From: Microbacteriaceae bacterium VKM Ac-2855
GTDB lineage: Bacteria; Actinomycetota; Actinomycetes; Actinomycetales; Microbacteriaceae
Direction: 5' to 3'
DNA: 64,000 bases
Assembly (NCBI GenBank): GCA_013204985.1
Contig: JABMLG010000002.1
Coordinates: 124,001 to 188,000 of the forward strand
Shown here: piece after piece, positions 51,753 to 60,958 of the stretch
Position numbering within the stretch: the first letter of the stretch is position 1
Layout of the letters: every line of letters starts with the position of its first letter
Position numbers and translations under genes: made by a program
Notes under the pieces: generated by a model
Told to the model about the DNA's origin: nothing
What the model saw: the letters and a program-made list of their open reading frames with translations, nothing else
Databases searched by the model: none

Positions 51753-52574
51753 TCAGGGCTTGCCGTAGGGCGACACCGGCCAGGTGACGGCGGCGAGCTT
51801 GGCTTGGCCGGCCACGCTGGGGTGGAAGTAGTCCTGCACCGAGATCTCCTTCGTCGTGAAGGTGTAGTTGTAGACCGCGTTGCCGTCGAACGTACACTTC
51901 GGGGTGGAGGCGCAGGCGCGGGCGAGGGCGGCGTTGTAGTCGACGACGCGCTGCTGCACGGTGTTGCGCCGAGTGGTCGCGGCGGCGGAGGTGTCGGTGG
52001 GCGAAGCGAGCATCGAGGGGCAGATCTGCGCAGCCGACCAGGTCAGCCGGGCGAGCGCGTTGCCCTTGTTGACAGACCAGAGGGTCTTCAGATTCGGCAC
52101 GCTCGCCACGAAGATCGTGGTGTTCGGCAGATCGGTCGACAGCTTCTTCAGCGCCGACTTCACGTTCGACTCGTAGGTGCTGACAGGGGTCATCTTCGCC
52201 ACTGTCGTGGTGCACGCGTCGTTGGCACCCGATTCGATGGTGACGTACTGCGGCTTCTGCGTCACCGCGAGGGTGGCCTGGCGGAGCAGATCCGCCGATG
52301 CCGTCGCCGAGACGGAGTCGTTGTAGGTCTTCAGCCCGGTGGCGCCCGCGGTCTTCAGGCGCAAGGCATGCGACTTCACCGTCGCCGAGGTTCCGGTGCT
52401 CCAGCTGTTCGCGGGGCAGTTGTCGTACTTGCCGCAGGAGTTCATCGCCTGCGAGACGGAGTCGCCGAGCGCCGCCATCGAAGTGGGCAACGTCGTGGCG
52501 GCGGATGCGGGTGGAGCGACGCTGAGAACCAGCGCGAGGGCGACGAACAGGGGGAGGAGCGTCTTGCGGATCAC
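51753..52574 (-). CDS. Secreted SGNH-family lipase/esterase
   Basis: A 273-residue secreted protein with a Sec signal peptide (hydrophobic to about residue 21, cleavage near ASA-AT). Block I is ALGDSVSQ with S39; block III is ESGANDAC and block V DYFHPS. The catalytic set fits Streptomyces-like SGNH lipases. Several cysteines suggest disulphides. GTG 52574 follows GAAGG by seven bases. It is alone on the strand, 85 bases after the TetR genes, and may be part of the same unit. Confidence 0.88.
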   Translation of the reverse strand: MIRKTLLPLFVALALVLSVAPPASAATTLPTSMAALGDSVSQAMNSCGKYDNCPANSWSTGTSATVKSHALRLKTAGATGLKTYNDSVSATASADLLRQATLAVTQKPQYVTIESGANDACTTTVAKMTPVSTYESNVKSALKKLSTDLPNTTIFVASVPNLKTLWSVNKGNALARLTWSAAQICPSMLASPTDTSAAATTRRNTVQQRVVDYNAALARACASTPKCTFDGNAVYNYTFTTKEISVQDYFHPSVAGQAKLAAVTWPVSPYGKP

Positions 52575-52659
52575 AGTGGTCCTTCGATCGGGGTGATCCC
52601 GACCGTATTGCCAGCGCCCGCGCTCTGCACGCCCCCGTTCGCGACGACCGGCGAAACGG

Positions 52660-53235
52660 CTATCGTGCGATGCGGGCGCGGATCGGGTCGAGGAGCGACT
52701 CGGCGGCCCAGGTGGCGGCGTCGGCGATGTCCCGGCCACTCATGCCGAGCTCTCGACGCATGCTCACCCAGGTCGTGGGGGAGTCGAGATGGCAGAGCGC
52801 GGCCACGAGGTCGCGACGTTCCGGTTCGTCCAATGCGGGAACCTCGTCGAGGAGCATCCGGTCGAATCGAGCCCGGTTCGGCGCCGCGTCGGCCCCGTTC
52901 ACTCCGCGCATCGCAGTCTCGGCGACGACGTGGGCGAGTTCGGGATGCCGGTCGTAGGCCTCCATCGCCTCGCGGATCGCCATCGGGACGTCGAAGATGG
53001 ACGTCGACTCCTGCCCGACGAAAATCGTCCGCTCGATCCACGCCGAGGTCGCCAGAAGCAGGTCGACGCGCGTCGGGTAGTACCGGAAGATCGTCCGCTC
53101 GCCCACGCCGGCTCGCAGCGCGATGAGGCGGAACGAGACGTCGTCGGTGGCGACCTCTTCGATCAGTTCCGAGTACGCGGACAGGATCGCGGTCTGGGTC
53201 GCGGAGAGCTCGGGCACCGGGTCGACCTGGCGCAC
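52660..53235 (-). CDS. TetR-family regulator, second of a pair
   Basis: A 191-residue regulator with N-terminal helix-turn-helix (RLIALRAGVGERTIFRYYPT, about 38-57) and a helical C-terminal domain. The GTG at 53235 overlaps the stop of the first TetR gene (TAGTG), so translation is coupled. An open frame upstream to 53622 is a shadow of the other TetR gene. The two proteins are only distantly similar and could form a heterodimer or respond to different ligands. Target unknown. Confidence 0.75.
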   Translation of the reverse strand: MRQVDPVPELSATQTAILSAYSELIEEVATDDVSFRLIALRAGVGERTIFRYYPTRVDLLLATSAWIERTIFVGQESTSIFDVPMAIREAMEAYDRHPELAHVVAETAMRGVNGADAAPNRARFDRMLLDEVPALDEPERRDLVAALCHLDSPTTWVSMRRELGMSGRDIADAATWAAESLLDPIRARIAR

Positions 53236-53798
53236 TACCGGGTCCAGCTCGCTTCCGGCGCGATCGCGAACACCTGACCGAGCGCTCGGTCGAAGGCCGC
53301 GAAGGTCTCGTCGGCGTTCATGTCGAATCCGGCGCGCATCCGGGCCCAGAAGATCGGGGAGGCGAAGTAGCGGGCGGCCGCGGCGATGCGCATCGTGTCG
53401 CGATTGTTCAACGTGGGCGCCGCCGACTCGATCATCGCGAGAATGGCGACGGTGACCGGCGCCGACTTCGTCTCGGTCGTCGGCGAGAGGGCCGCCCCTC
53501 GGGCCGCCACGAACGCCTGCCCCGGCGCCGTCCCGTAGGCACGGAAGCGCTCGCGGACCGCTTCTCGGAACTCCTCCGGCGTGTGGAACTCGGCCAGGGG
53601 GAACCGCTCGGCCTCGATCCACCGCGCGAGCGCCTCGAGCAGGTGCGACCGTGTCGGGAAGCGACGATAGATGGTGCGTTCGGAGACGGCGGATGCTTCG
53701 GCGAGATCCGGGTAGGAGATGTCCTCGAAAGTACGCTCCTGGAGCAGGGTGACCGCGCTACCGAGGATCGCGGCCTGGGTGTCGACCGACTCGTCCAT
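53235..53798 (-). CDS. TetR-family regulator, first of a pair
   Basis: A 187-residue regulator with helix-turn-helix DISYPDLAEASAVSERTIYR (about 27-46) and a helical ligand domain. GGAGG lies six bases before ATG 53798. Its start is 41 bases inside the NCS1 permease gene, so both genes overlap and must be co-transcribed. The gene probably adjusts the permease or the urea importer upstream. Confidence 0.85.
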   Translation of the reverse strand: MDESVDTQAAILGSAVTLLQERTFEDISYPDLAEASAVSERTIYRRFPTRSHLLEALARWIEAERFPLAEFHTPEEFREAVRERFRAYGTAPGQAFVAARGAALSPTTETKSAPVTVAILAMIESAAPTLNNRDTMRIAAAARYFASPIFWARMRAGFDMNADETFAAFDRALGQVFAIAPEASWTR

Positions 53799-55467
53799 CC
53801 GGGTCCTCCTTCCTCCTGCCACGGCGTTCGTCCGGTTCCGGCGGGAGAACGTAACGGCCGGTCGTGTCGAGTGTCAGAGCGAGTGAGGACACGTATTGCA
53901 CTTCGCCGTCCGGCCCCGGCTCGCTGGAGGCCAGCATATCCGGTCGCTCGAAGACGTAGCCCGTGACATGGCAGCGGAGGCGCTCGCCGGACGGGTTGCC
54001 GTCGGCGTCCAGCATCGGCGTCGGGATGCCGTCGTGGCTGCGGCGGAGGTAGTAGCGACCGCGGGTGAGGATCGCCATGAGCGGAGTGACGATGAAGGCG
54101 ACCCCGATCGCGACCAGCACCGAGAAGGGTTGCATGGCGGCTCCGGCGAGGCCCGCGAAGCAGGCGAGCGACAGCGCCGAGGCGAGGGCCACGGACGTGA
54201 GCCCGACCGGGTTCCAGCTGTGCAGCATGCCGCGCCGGAACTCGGGGAATCGCGGCGAGAGCTTCAGCAGGTACTTGTTGATCACGATGTCGGCCGAGAT
54301 CGTCACCAGCCACGCCATCACGACGTTGGCGTAGAGACTCAGGACGAACGAGATGAGGCTGAAGACGTCCATCAGCATCAAGGCCAATGCGATAGCGAGG
54401 TTGAAACCGACGAAGACCGCGCGCCCGGGGTAGCGTTTGCGCACCCGGGTGAAGACGTTGGACCACGCGAGCGAGCCCGAGTACGCGTTCGTCACGTTGA
54501 TCTTCACCTGGGCGACGACGATCAGGATGAGCGCGAGACCGAGAGCGATCCAGTCCGGGAGCAGTGACTGGTACATTCCGAGGAACTGCTTCACCGGCTC
54601 GACGGCGCGGTCGCCGATCGATGGGTCGACCTTCATGACCAGGTAGACGGCGAGGAACAGCCCGATCACCTGCTTCGTACCGCTGAAGAGCACCCAGCCG
54701 GGACCACTGAACAGGAACGCGGTCCACCACGATCGCCGGTTCGCCGCGGTACGCGGTGGCATGACGCGGATGTAGTCGATCTGCTCGGCCAGCTGCGGTG
54801 TGAGCGCGAAGCAGACCGCGGCACTCGCCACGATCGCGCTGAAGTCGACGTCGCCGCCGGACTCGCCGGGGAAGCCGAGGAAATCGGAGACGGCGTCGGG
54901 CTGTGTGATGACGATCCAGAGCAGCGGCGCCAGGGCGAGGCCGAGCCACAGCGGTGTCGTCCAGAATTGCAGTCGCTCGAGCGCCTTCATCCCGGCGACG
55001 ACGATGGGGATGACGACCACGGTGGAGACCAGGTAGCCGGCCGGAAGCGGGAGGCCGACAGCGGCCTCGAGGCCTTGAGCCATGATGGCGCCCTCGAGCG
55101 CGAAGAAGATGCACGTGAAGCCGGCGAAGATCAGGGTCGTGATGATCGATCCGTAGTACCCGAAGCCGGAGCCTCGCGCGATCAGGTCGAGATCGAGGTT
55201 GTACCGAGCGGCGTAGAAAGCGACGGGCAGGCCGACGGCGAAGATGACCACGGAGGCGAGCAGGATCCCGAGCATCGCATTTGTCGTGCCGTGCTGGAGG
55301 CCGACGCTCGCTCCGATGGAGAAGTCGGCGAGGAACGCGATCGAGCCCAACGCCGTGCCGCCGATCGAGAGTGCACTCCAACGCCGGAACGACCGCGGCA
55401 CATAGCGGAAGGCGTAGTCCTCGAGACTGTCCTCGGCGGCAGCACGCGCATCGTTCTTCCGAGCCAC
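53758..55467 (-). CDS. NCS1-family permease (cytosine/purine/allantoin/thiamine type)
   Basis: A 569-residue permease with about twelve hydrophobic segments, a soluble charged N-terminus (about 1-30) and a hydrophilic 85-residue C-terminal end that is long for the family. Conserved NCS1 regions include FLADFSIGASVGLQHGTTNA near helix 1 and VKINVTNAYSGSLAWSNVF in the middle. It imports a nucleobase, hydantoin or allantoin-like solute with H+ or Na+. GTG 55467 follows GGGAGGT by eight bases. Its neighbourhood with urt genes suggests a urea- or allantoin-linked nitrogen source. Confidence 0.85.
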   Translation of the reverse strand: MARKNDARAAAEDSLEDYAFRYVPRSFRRWSALSIGGTALGSIAFLADFSIGASVGLQHGTTNAMLGILLASVVIFAVGLPVAFYAARYNLDLDLIARGSGFGYYGSIITTLIFAGFTCIFFALEGAIMAQGLEAAVGLPLPAGYLVSTVVVIPIVVAGMKALERLQFWTTPLWLGLALAPLLWIVITQPDAVSDFLGFPGESGGDVDFSAIVASAAVCFALTPQLAEQIDYIRVMPPRTAANRRSWWTAFLFSGPGWVLFSGTKQVIGLFLAVYLVMKVDPSIGDRAVEPVKQFLGMYQSLLPDWIALGLALILIVVAQVKINVTNAYSGSLAWSNVFTRVRKRYPGRAVFVGFNLAIALALMLMDVFSLISFVLSLYANVVMAWLVTISADIVINKYLLKLSPRFPEFRRGMLHSWNPVGLTSVALASALSLACFAGLAGAAMQPFSVLVAIGVAFIVTPLMAILTRGRYYLRRSHDGIPTPMLDADGNPSGERLRCHVTGYVFERPDMLASSEPGPDGEVQYVSSLALTLDTTGRYVLPPEPDERRGRRKEDPDGRVGRHPGRDPR

Positions 55468-55521
55468 CGGCGTCACCTCCCGCGTGTCGCAGCGCCGGCT
55501 TCGCGCTGAGAGCGGGTCCAG

Positions 55522-55548
55522 CACTCTCAGCATTCTGGCCCGAGAGTG
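55522..55548. promoter_or_regulatory. Inverted repeat upstream of the NCS1 permease
   Basis: CACTCTC (55522-55528) and GAGAGTG (55542-55548) flank 13 bases, 55 bases before the permease start. Site spacing is wide for TetR but position is right for an operator of the NCS1-TetR-TetR unit. Confidence 0.35.
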
Positions 55549-55582
55549 TTTCGTGCTCGTTGCGGTGAGGATTCGATCCTGA

Positions 55583-56269
55583 TCAGATGACCATCGCCTC
55601 GCGTACCGCCCCCAGCGCGGCCGCGCCGCCCGAGCCCGTCTGGGTCACGAGTCCGGAGGCGAGGACCACGTACGAGTCCGCGGCCTCGAGCGCGAAGCCG
55701 ATGTGCTGCTCGACCAGCAGCACGCGAAGGCCTCCCTCGGCCAGAGCGACGATCGTCTCCTCGATCTCGGCCACGATGGTCGGCTGGATCCCCTCGGTCG
55801 GTTCGTCCAGGATGAGCAGCTTCGGCTCGGTGATCAGGGCGCGCGCGATGGCGAGTTGCTGACGCTGGCCGCCCGAGAGGAGCCCGGCCTTGCGCGTCGC
55901 GAACTCGGCGAGCGCCGGGAACCGCTCGAGCATCTCGGCGATCTTCGCCTTGCCGTTGCGTCGGCCGTCGGCGATCAGTTGGAGATTCTCCATCGTCGTC
56001 AGCTGCGCGAAAGACTGCTGGCCCTGCGCGACGTAGGCCATTCCGCGCTTCACCCGCCGGTTCGGTGCCAGATTCGTGACATCCTCTCCGTCGAAGATGA
56101 TCCTGCCGCGCGTCGGTCGGATGAGACCGATCGTGGCGCGCAGGAGCGTCGTCTTGCCGGCGCCGTTGTGGCCGAGTACGGCGACGACCTTGTCGGAACC
56201 GGGAACGGTGACCCCCCGGAGCACGCTGGTTCGGCCGTAGCCGGCGTCGATGTCGACGATCTCGAGCAT
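55583..56269 (-). CDS. urtE: Urea ABC transporter ATPase UrtE
   Basis: A 228-residue ATPase of the branched-chain amino-acid/urea transporter type. Walker A is GHNGAGKTT (33-41), Q-loop AQGQQ, signature LSGGQRQQ and Walker B LLILDEP. With UrtD it powers urea uptake. The ATG overlaps the urtD stop (TGATG). Followed by NCS1 permease with a 115-base gap. Confidence 0.92.
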   Translation of the reverse strand: MLEIVDIDAGYGRTSVLRGVTVPGSDKVVAVLGHNGAGKTTLLRATIGLIRPTRGRIIFDGEDVTNLAPNRRVKRGMAYVAQGQQSFAQLTTMENLQLIADGRRNGKAKIAEMLERFPALAEFATRKAGLLSGGQRQQLAIARALITEPKLLILDEPTEGIQPTIVAEIEETIVALAEGGLRVLLVEQHIGFALEAADSYVVLASGLVTQTGSGGAAALGAVREAMVI

Positions 56270-57081
56270 CAGTCGTTCTCCCTCATGGTCGTGGCGGTGG
56301 TCGCTGCGGTGGCCGTGGCTGCGATCGGTGCGGTGGGCGACGCCCCCGCCGTCCCCAGGTACACCGCTTGCACCCGCGGGTCGGCCTGGACGGCCGAGAC
56401 CGAGCCTTCGCTGAGGACCTGGCCCTGGTGCAGCACGGTCACCCGGGTCGCGAAGCGCCGCATGAAGTCCATGTCGTGCTCGACGACGACGACGGCTCGG
56501 CCGGCGGCGACGCGTCCGAGCAGTTCACCGGTCGCGGTGCGCTCGTCCTGACTCATGCCGGCGACGGGTTCGTCGAGCAGAAGCAGCTTTGCGTCCTGAA
56601 CGAGCAGCATGGCGATCTCGAGCCACTGCTTCTGACCGTGCGAGAGGATGCCGGCCGGCGTCTCCCGCTCGTCGCTCAAGCCGGTCTCGTCCAGCGCCCG
56701 CTCGATGGCCGGGTCGACGCTCCGTCGCGCTCGAAGGAGTGAGATCGCGGAGCGGTGCAGTCCGGCCGCGATGTCGAGATTCTGCAGCACGGTCAGCTTC
56801 TCGAAAACGCTGGCGGTCTGGAAGGTACGGCCGACGCCGAGCCGGACGATCTTGTGGGCCGGCCTGCCCAGCAACTCGTGGTCACCGAGCTTCGCCGATC
56901 CGGTGCCTTTCGAGAGTCCGGTGATGGCATCGATGCAGGTGGTCTTTCCGGCTCCGTTCGGGCCGATCAAGAATCGGACCTCGCCGGGATGGGCGTCGAA
57001 CGACACTCCGCCGACGGCGACGAAGCCGTCGAACTCGACCCGCAGGCCCGAGACGACGAGGGAGTCCGCTGCGCCGGTCAC
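56269..57081 (-). CDS. urtD: Urea ABC transporter ATPase UrtD
   Basis: A 270-residue ATPase. Walker A GPNGAGKTT (40-48), a LSHGQKQW signature (the usual LivG/UrtD form) and Walker B LLLLDEP followed by VAGMS. A Thr/Ala-rich 20-residue C-terminal tail is not conserved. GTG 57081 overlaps the urtC stop (GTGA). Part of urtABCDE. Confidence 0.92.
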   Translation of the reverse strand: MTGAADSLVVSGLRVEFDGFVAVGGVSFDAHPGEVRFLIGPNGAGKTTCIDAITGLSKGTGSAKLGDHELLGRPAHKIVRLGVGRTFQTASVFEKLTVLQNLDIAAGLHRSAISLLRARRSVDPAIERALDETGLSDERETPAGILSHGQKQWLEIAMLLVQDAKLLLLDEPVAGMSQDERTATGELLGRVAAGRAVVVVEHDMDFMRRFATRVTVLHQGQVLSEGSVSAVQADPRVQAVYLGTAGASPTAPIAATATAATTATTMREND

Positions 57082-58238
57082 GAGTTCGCTCCTTCGAGCG
57101 TGGCGGCCGGACCCTCGAGCGTCGGCGCCGGTGCCACGGTGGTGGTGTCCGACGGGTCGCGCGGGCGCCGTCGCCACACCGCATCCTTGGCTTTGCCGAG
57201 CAGTGACGACAGCCCCATCGGCAGGAACAGCGTCACGAGGACGAAGACGAGACCGAGGATGTAGATCCAGCCCTCGGGCCAGCTGGAGCCGAGGCTCGAC
57301 TGCCCCCAGCCGATCGCCATCGCTCCGAGCGCCGGGCCGAAGAGCGAGGCCCGCCCCCCGAGCGCGACACCGGCGATCATCAGGATCGAGGCCGACGCGC
57401 CGATCTCGGCGGGCGTGATGATGCCGACGATCGGCACGAACATGGCGCCGGCGATGCTGGCCATGACCGCGGCGATCACGAACGCGAACAGCTTGACGTT
57501 CGCGGGGTCGTAGCCGAGGAAGCGCACGCGCTCCTCCGCATCCCGGGTCGCGATCAGCAGCTCACCGAAGCGGCTGCGGTTCAGCTGCCACACCGCCAGC
57601 AGGCACAGGATGAGCAGCCCCGCCGCGATCATGAACACCATGACCTTGTTCCCCGGGTCGCTCAGCACATAGCCGAAGAAGTACTGGAAGTCGCTGAGGC
57701 CGGTGTCGCCACCGGTCTCGCGGATCGTCGAGCTGATCAAGACGGCCAGTGCCACAGCGAGCGCCTGGGTGAGGATCGCGAAGTAGGCCCCCTTCACCCG
57801 GCGCTTGAAGAGCGCGTAGCCCAGGATCGACGCGACGATGACCGGGAGCAGCAGGATCGCCAGCACGGTGAAGAGCTCGCTGCGGAACGGCTCCCAGAAG
57901 CCTGGCAACGGCGCTAACGGGTCGTACAGGATCATAAAAACCGGCAGGCTGTCGGGTCCGGCCGTCTCGAGGGTGAGGTGCATCGCCATGGCGTAGGCGC
58001 CGAGGCCGAAGAACACCCCCTGGCCCATCACGAGCATCCCGCCGCGGCCCCACGCGAGGCCGATGCCGACGGCGGCGATCGCCCAGGCGCAGTACTTGCC
58101 GAGATTGCTGAGCCAGTGGTCCGAGAGGACGGCGGGCGCGACACCCAGCAGCAGCACCGCGAAGACGGCGATGCCGACGAGCGGTAGCCACGGCCTCGTC
58201 GAGGTCGTTGTGGACCGTGTCGTGGTGATCTCGGTCAT
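57078..58238 (-). CDS. urtC: Urea ABC transporter permease UrtC
   Basis: A 386-residue polytopic permease (LivM type) with about nine or ten helices. The regions WGRGGMLVMGQGVFFGLGAY and GGRASLFGPALGAMAI are typical. The C-terminus is a Pro/Thr/Ala-rich cytoplasmic tail. Coupled by ATGA to urtB and by GTGA to urtD. Confidence 0.93.
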   Translation of the reverse strand: MTEITTTRSTTTSTRPWLPLVGIAVFAVLLLGVAPAVLSDHWLSNLGKYCAWAIAAVGIGLAWGRGGMLVMGQGVFFGLGAYAMAMHLTLETAGPDSLPVFMILYDPLAPLPGFWEPFRSELFTVLAILLLPVIVASILGYALFKRRVKGAYFAILTQALAVALAVLISSTIRETGGDTGLSDFQYFFGYVLSDPGNKVMVFMIAAGLLILCLLAVWQLNRSRFGELLIATRDAEERVRFLGYDPANVKLFAFVIAAVMASIAGAMFVPIVGIITPAEIGASASILMIAGVALGGRASLFGPALGAMAIGWGQSSLGSSWPEGWIYILGLVFVLVTLFLPMGLSSLLGKAKDAVWRRRPRDPSDTTTVAPAPTLEGPAATLEGANS

Positions 58239-59119
58239 GCCAGCCCCCTGGTGCGCACGGTGAAGAGTCCTTGCGGTCGGAATTGCAGGAAGACGACCAC
58301 GAGCGCGAAGGCCAGAACTTGCGCCAGGCTTCCCGTCGTCCAGTCGGCGAAGTACGACATCGCGATGCCGACGGCGAGTGCGGCGATGATGGTGCCCTTG
58401 ATCTGCCCGATGCCACCGGCGACGACGACGAGGAACGCCGGGATGATGTATTGCGCGCCCATCTGGGAGTTGGTGCCGCCGATCAGTGATGCGGCCACAC
58501 CGGCGATCCCGGCGAGACCCGATCCGACGAAGAAGGTGATCCTGTCGACCGATCGGGTCGGAACGCCACTGGTCTCGGCCAGGTCGCGGTTCTGCACGGT
58601 CGCGCGGATCCGACGACCGAAGGAGGAGTTTTTGAGCCACGCGGCCAGCGCGGTCACGCAGACGGCGGCGAGCACGATGGTGAAGACCTGGCGCAGCGGC
58701 CACTCGTAACCGAGAACGTTCAGCTGACCATCGAGCCACTGCGGCTTTTCGACGGGTACTCCCTGGGCGGGGAAGATCTGCAGAGCCGCCTGCTGCAGGA
58801 TCAGACTCACGCCGACGGTGACGAGCAGCGTGTCGAGCGGGCGCCGATACATCCATTGGATGATGGTGATCTCGAGCAGCAGCCCCAGGATCCCCGCTCC
58901 CACGAAAGCGAGTGGCAGCGCCAGCGGAATGGAGAGGTTGCTCGACGAGATGACCTGCTGGGTGAGATAGGCGATGAACGCCCCCGCCATCAGGAACTCG
59001 CCGTGGGCCATGTTGATCACCCCCATCTGACCGAAGGTCAGGGTGAGGCCGAGCGCGGCGAGCAGCAGCAGCGCCCCGAGCGCGGTGCCGTTCAAGAGCG
59101 GCGGTATCAGTGCATCCAC
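58235..59119 (-). CDS. urtB: Urea ABC transporter permease UrtB
   Basis: A 294-residue permease (LivH type) with eight or nine helices. Family regions GVINMAHGEFLMAGAF and NRDLAETSGVPT are present; the predicted partner is UrtC. It follows urtA after an 84-base gap that holds a strong hairpin, which may lower membrane-protein expression relative to UrtA. Confidence 0.93.
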   Translation of the reverse strand: MDALIPPLLNGTALGALLLLAALGLTLTFGQMGVINMAHGEFLMAGAFIAYLTQQVISSSNLSIPLALPLAFVGAGILGLLLEITIIQWMYRRPLDTLLVTVGVSLILQQAALQIFPAQGVPVEKPQWLDGQLNVLGYEWPLRQVFTIVLAAVCVTALAAWLKNSSFGRRIRATVQNRDLAETSGVPTRSVDRITFFVGSGLAGIAGVAASLIGGTNSQMGAQYIIPAFLVVVAGGIGQIKGTIIAALAVGIAMSYFADWTTGSLAQVLAFALVVVFLQFRPQGLFTVRTRGLA

Positions 59120-59158
59120 GTGCGGTCTCTCTCTGTGCCGTCGGGAATGGGAGGGTGG

Positions 59159-59189
59159 GGCGCGGGGCCCTCGTCGAGGACCCCGCGCC
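59159..59189 (-). other. Intercistronic stem-loop between urtA and urtB
   Basis: GGCGCGGGG (59159-59167) pairs with CCCCGCGCC (59181-59189), with an extra CCTC/GAGG inside. There is no T-run. The position, after a binding-protein gene and before a permease gene, repeats that of the 2619-2651 hairpin. Confidence 0.65.
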
Positions 59190-59203
59190 TGCAGTGGGTC
59201 GGG

Positions 59204-60505
59204 TCAGCCGGCGGAGGCCACGAGGGCCTTGCGGACGTCCTCGGGGAACCAGTCGTAGCCCTCGAGGTACGGGTCGGGCTCGATCACACCATCGGAGGAC
59301 CAGACGATGTCGAACTGGTTCTCGGCGTTGATCTTGCCGATGTGACCCTCCTTCGAGATGTGGTGGTTGTCGCCGTTCAGCGTCACCGTGCCTTCCGGAG
59401 CATCGAAGCTGATGCCTCCGGCCGCGGCGGCGGCGTTCACGTCGTCGACCTCGAACGAGCCGGCGGCCTCCACCAGTTCCTTGTAGAGGTAGAGCGAGAT
59501 GTACGCGGCCTCCATCGGGTCGGAGGTCACTCCGCTGCTGCCCGGGTAGGCCTTCCAGTCATCGATGAACGTCGTGTTCGCGGGGCTCTCGAGCGACTGG
59601 AAGTAGTTCCAGGACGCGTAGTTGCCGGTCACTTCGTGACCCATGGCGGGAGCCTCTTCTTCCGCGATCGATACCGAGATGATCGGGGTCGTGTCGGGGG
59701 TGAGGCCGGCGTCGTAGTAGGCCTTGATGAAGCCGACGTTCGAGGAGCCGTTGATGGTGTTGAACACGAAGTCCGGGTCGGCCGCGACGATCTTCGAGAC
59801 CTGCGTGGTCCAGTCGTCCTTGTCGAGCGGCACGTACTCCTCGCCGACGATCTCGATCCCGAGTTCGGCCGCGTAGAGCTTGATGATCGCGTTGGCCGTG
59901 CGCGGGAAGACGTAGTCGGAGCCCGCCAGGAACAGGGTCTTCACTCCCTGGGCGGCGAGGTAGTCCATCGCCGGGAGGATCTGCTGGTTCGTCGTCGCGC
60001 CGGTGTAGTAGATGTTCGGCGAGGCTTCAAGGCCCTCGTACTGCACCGGGTAGAAGAAGAGGCCGTTGTTCTCTTCGACGACCGGCTTGACGGCCTTGCG
60101 GGAGGAGGAGGTCCAACCGCCGAAGATGGCGCCGACGCAGTCCTGCGTGAGCAGCTTCTCGGTCTTCTCGGCGAAGGTCGGCCAGTCTGTGGCGCCGTCC
60201 TCCTGCACGTATTCGATCTGCTTGCCAAGGATGCCGCCGTCGGCGTTGATCTCGTCGGCCGCCATGTGCAGCACGTTCGAGACGGTTTTCTCGGAGATCG
60301 CCATACCGCCGGTCAGCGAGTTGAGGAAGCCGAGCTTGATGGTGTCGCCGGAGGTGTCGATGCAGCTCTCGGGGGCGGCGGCGGCGGTGGCGCCCGCCGA
60401 GTCGCCGGCGCGGGCGCCGCAGCCGGTGAGGATGAGGGCCGTGGTCGCGGCGATCGCGCCGGCTGTGAGGAGCGACCGAGCGCGCCCTCGTCGAGTGATG
60501 GGCAT
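59204..60505 (-). CDS. urtA: Urea ABC transporter substrate-binding lipoprotein UrtA
   Basis: A 433-residue lipoprotein with lipobox LILTGC (C29). The family-diagnostic stretches IKLGFLNSLTGGMAISE, GLFFYPVQYEGLE and GATTNQQILPA mark it as urea-binding, not amino-acid-binding. It captures urea outside the membrane. The ATG at 60505 has GGAG six or seven bases upstream; an ATG at 60517 lacks a site. First gene of the urt operon. No urease is in the window. Confidence 0.93.
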   Translation of the reverse strand: MPITRRGRARSLLTAGAIAATTALILTGCGARAGDSAGATAAAAPESCIDTSGDTIKLGFLNSLTGGMAISEKTVSNVLHMAADEINADGGILGKQIEYVQEDGATDWPTFAEKTEKLLTQDCVGAIFGGWTSSSRKAVKPVVEENNGLFFYPVQYEGLEASPNIYYTGATTNQQILPAMDYLAAQGVKTLFLAGSDYVFPRTANAIIKLYAAELGIEIVGEEYVPLDKDDWTTQVSKIVAADPDFVFNTINGSSNVGFIKAYYDAGLTPDTTPIISVSIAEEEAPAMGHEVTGNYASWNYFQSLESPANTTFIDDWKAYPGSSGVTSDPMEAAYISLYLYKELVEAAGSFEVDDVNAAAAAGGISFDAPEGTVTLNGDNHHISKEGHIGKINAENQFDIVWSSDGVIEPDPYLEGYDWFPEDVRKALVASAG

Positions 60506-60901
60506 GGAGAACTCCATTCGATGGAATGCGATGCGAGCCGGGGCGGGGTTTCGCCGGAGAGGTGCTCGTGGTGCGTCGTGTTCATCCGTGTCAGCGTTCT
60601 GCCAACTGCTGTGGATGTGTTCAGCGTGGAGGTCTGGCATTACATTGCCATTTCCGCGACATATCCGGTTTGTTAACTGTGCCGCCGTAACCGTCTTCGT
60701 GGCCCGCAATCACGGGGTCCTGGGCGCACCTGCGCTGGTCCGCGCGTCGGATGTGTCGCGAGCTGTGACAGAATTCTGACAGCGGCGACCGACGGTCACG
60801 ATCGGCGTTCCGGCTCCGATCGCGGCGGAAATCTGACTTCGGTCGCCGGCCCGAATGCGCGCCGCACCGCACGCGCGCCGCACCGAACGCGCATCAACGA
60901 A
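60506..60901. other. Upstream region of urtA
   Basis: A gene-free stretch that must carry the urt promoter. An AT-rich patch at about 60632-60680 (with TAATG and GTTAAC on the two strands) is the likely promoter region, but no clean -35/-10 pair stands out. A 10-bp palindrome, CAGAATTCTG (60769-60778), and two copies of GCGCGCCGCACCG (about 60855-60890) are the only other features. Confidence 0.35.
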
Positions 60902-60929
60902 ACGCGCGCCCACCGAAGTGGACGCGCGT
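60902..60929 (-). terminator. Terminator of the MDR ABC exporter operon
   Basis: On the minus strand, ACGCGCG and a CCAC/GTGG inner stem form a hairpin (11 bp and one mismatch) followed by TTTCGTTG, 30 bases after the exporter stop. Consistent with Rho-independent termination. Confidence 0.65.
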
Positions 60930-60958
60930 GTCATCGCCGAGCTGTGAGCGGAGGGCTT

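Noticed and set aside
60632-60700. GlnR-type nitrogen box upstream of urtA
   Set aside because: GTTAAC and GTAAC are present but their spacing (about 14) does not match the GlnR pattern, and looser consensus matches are too common to count.
60506-60700. Guanidine (ykkC) riboswitch ahead of the urt operon
   Set aside because: Sought because of urea/NCS1 context; the conserved ykkC sequence blocks are absent.
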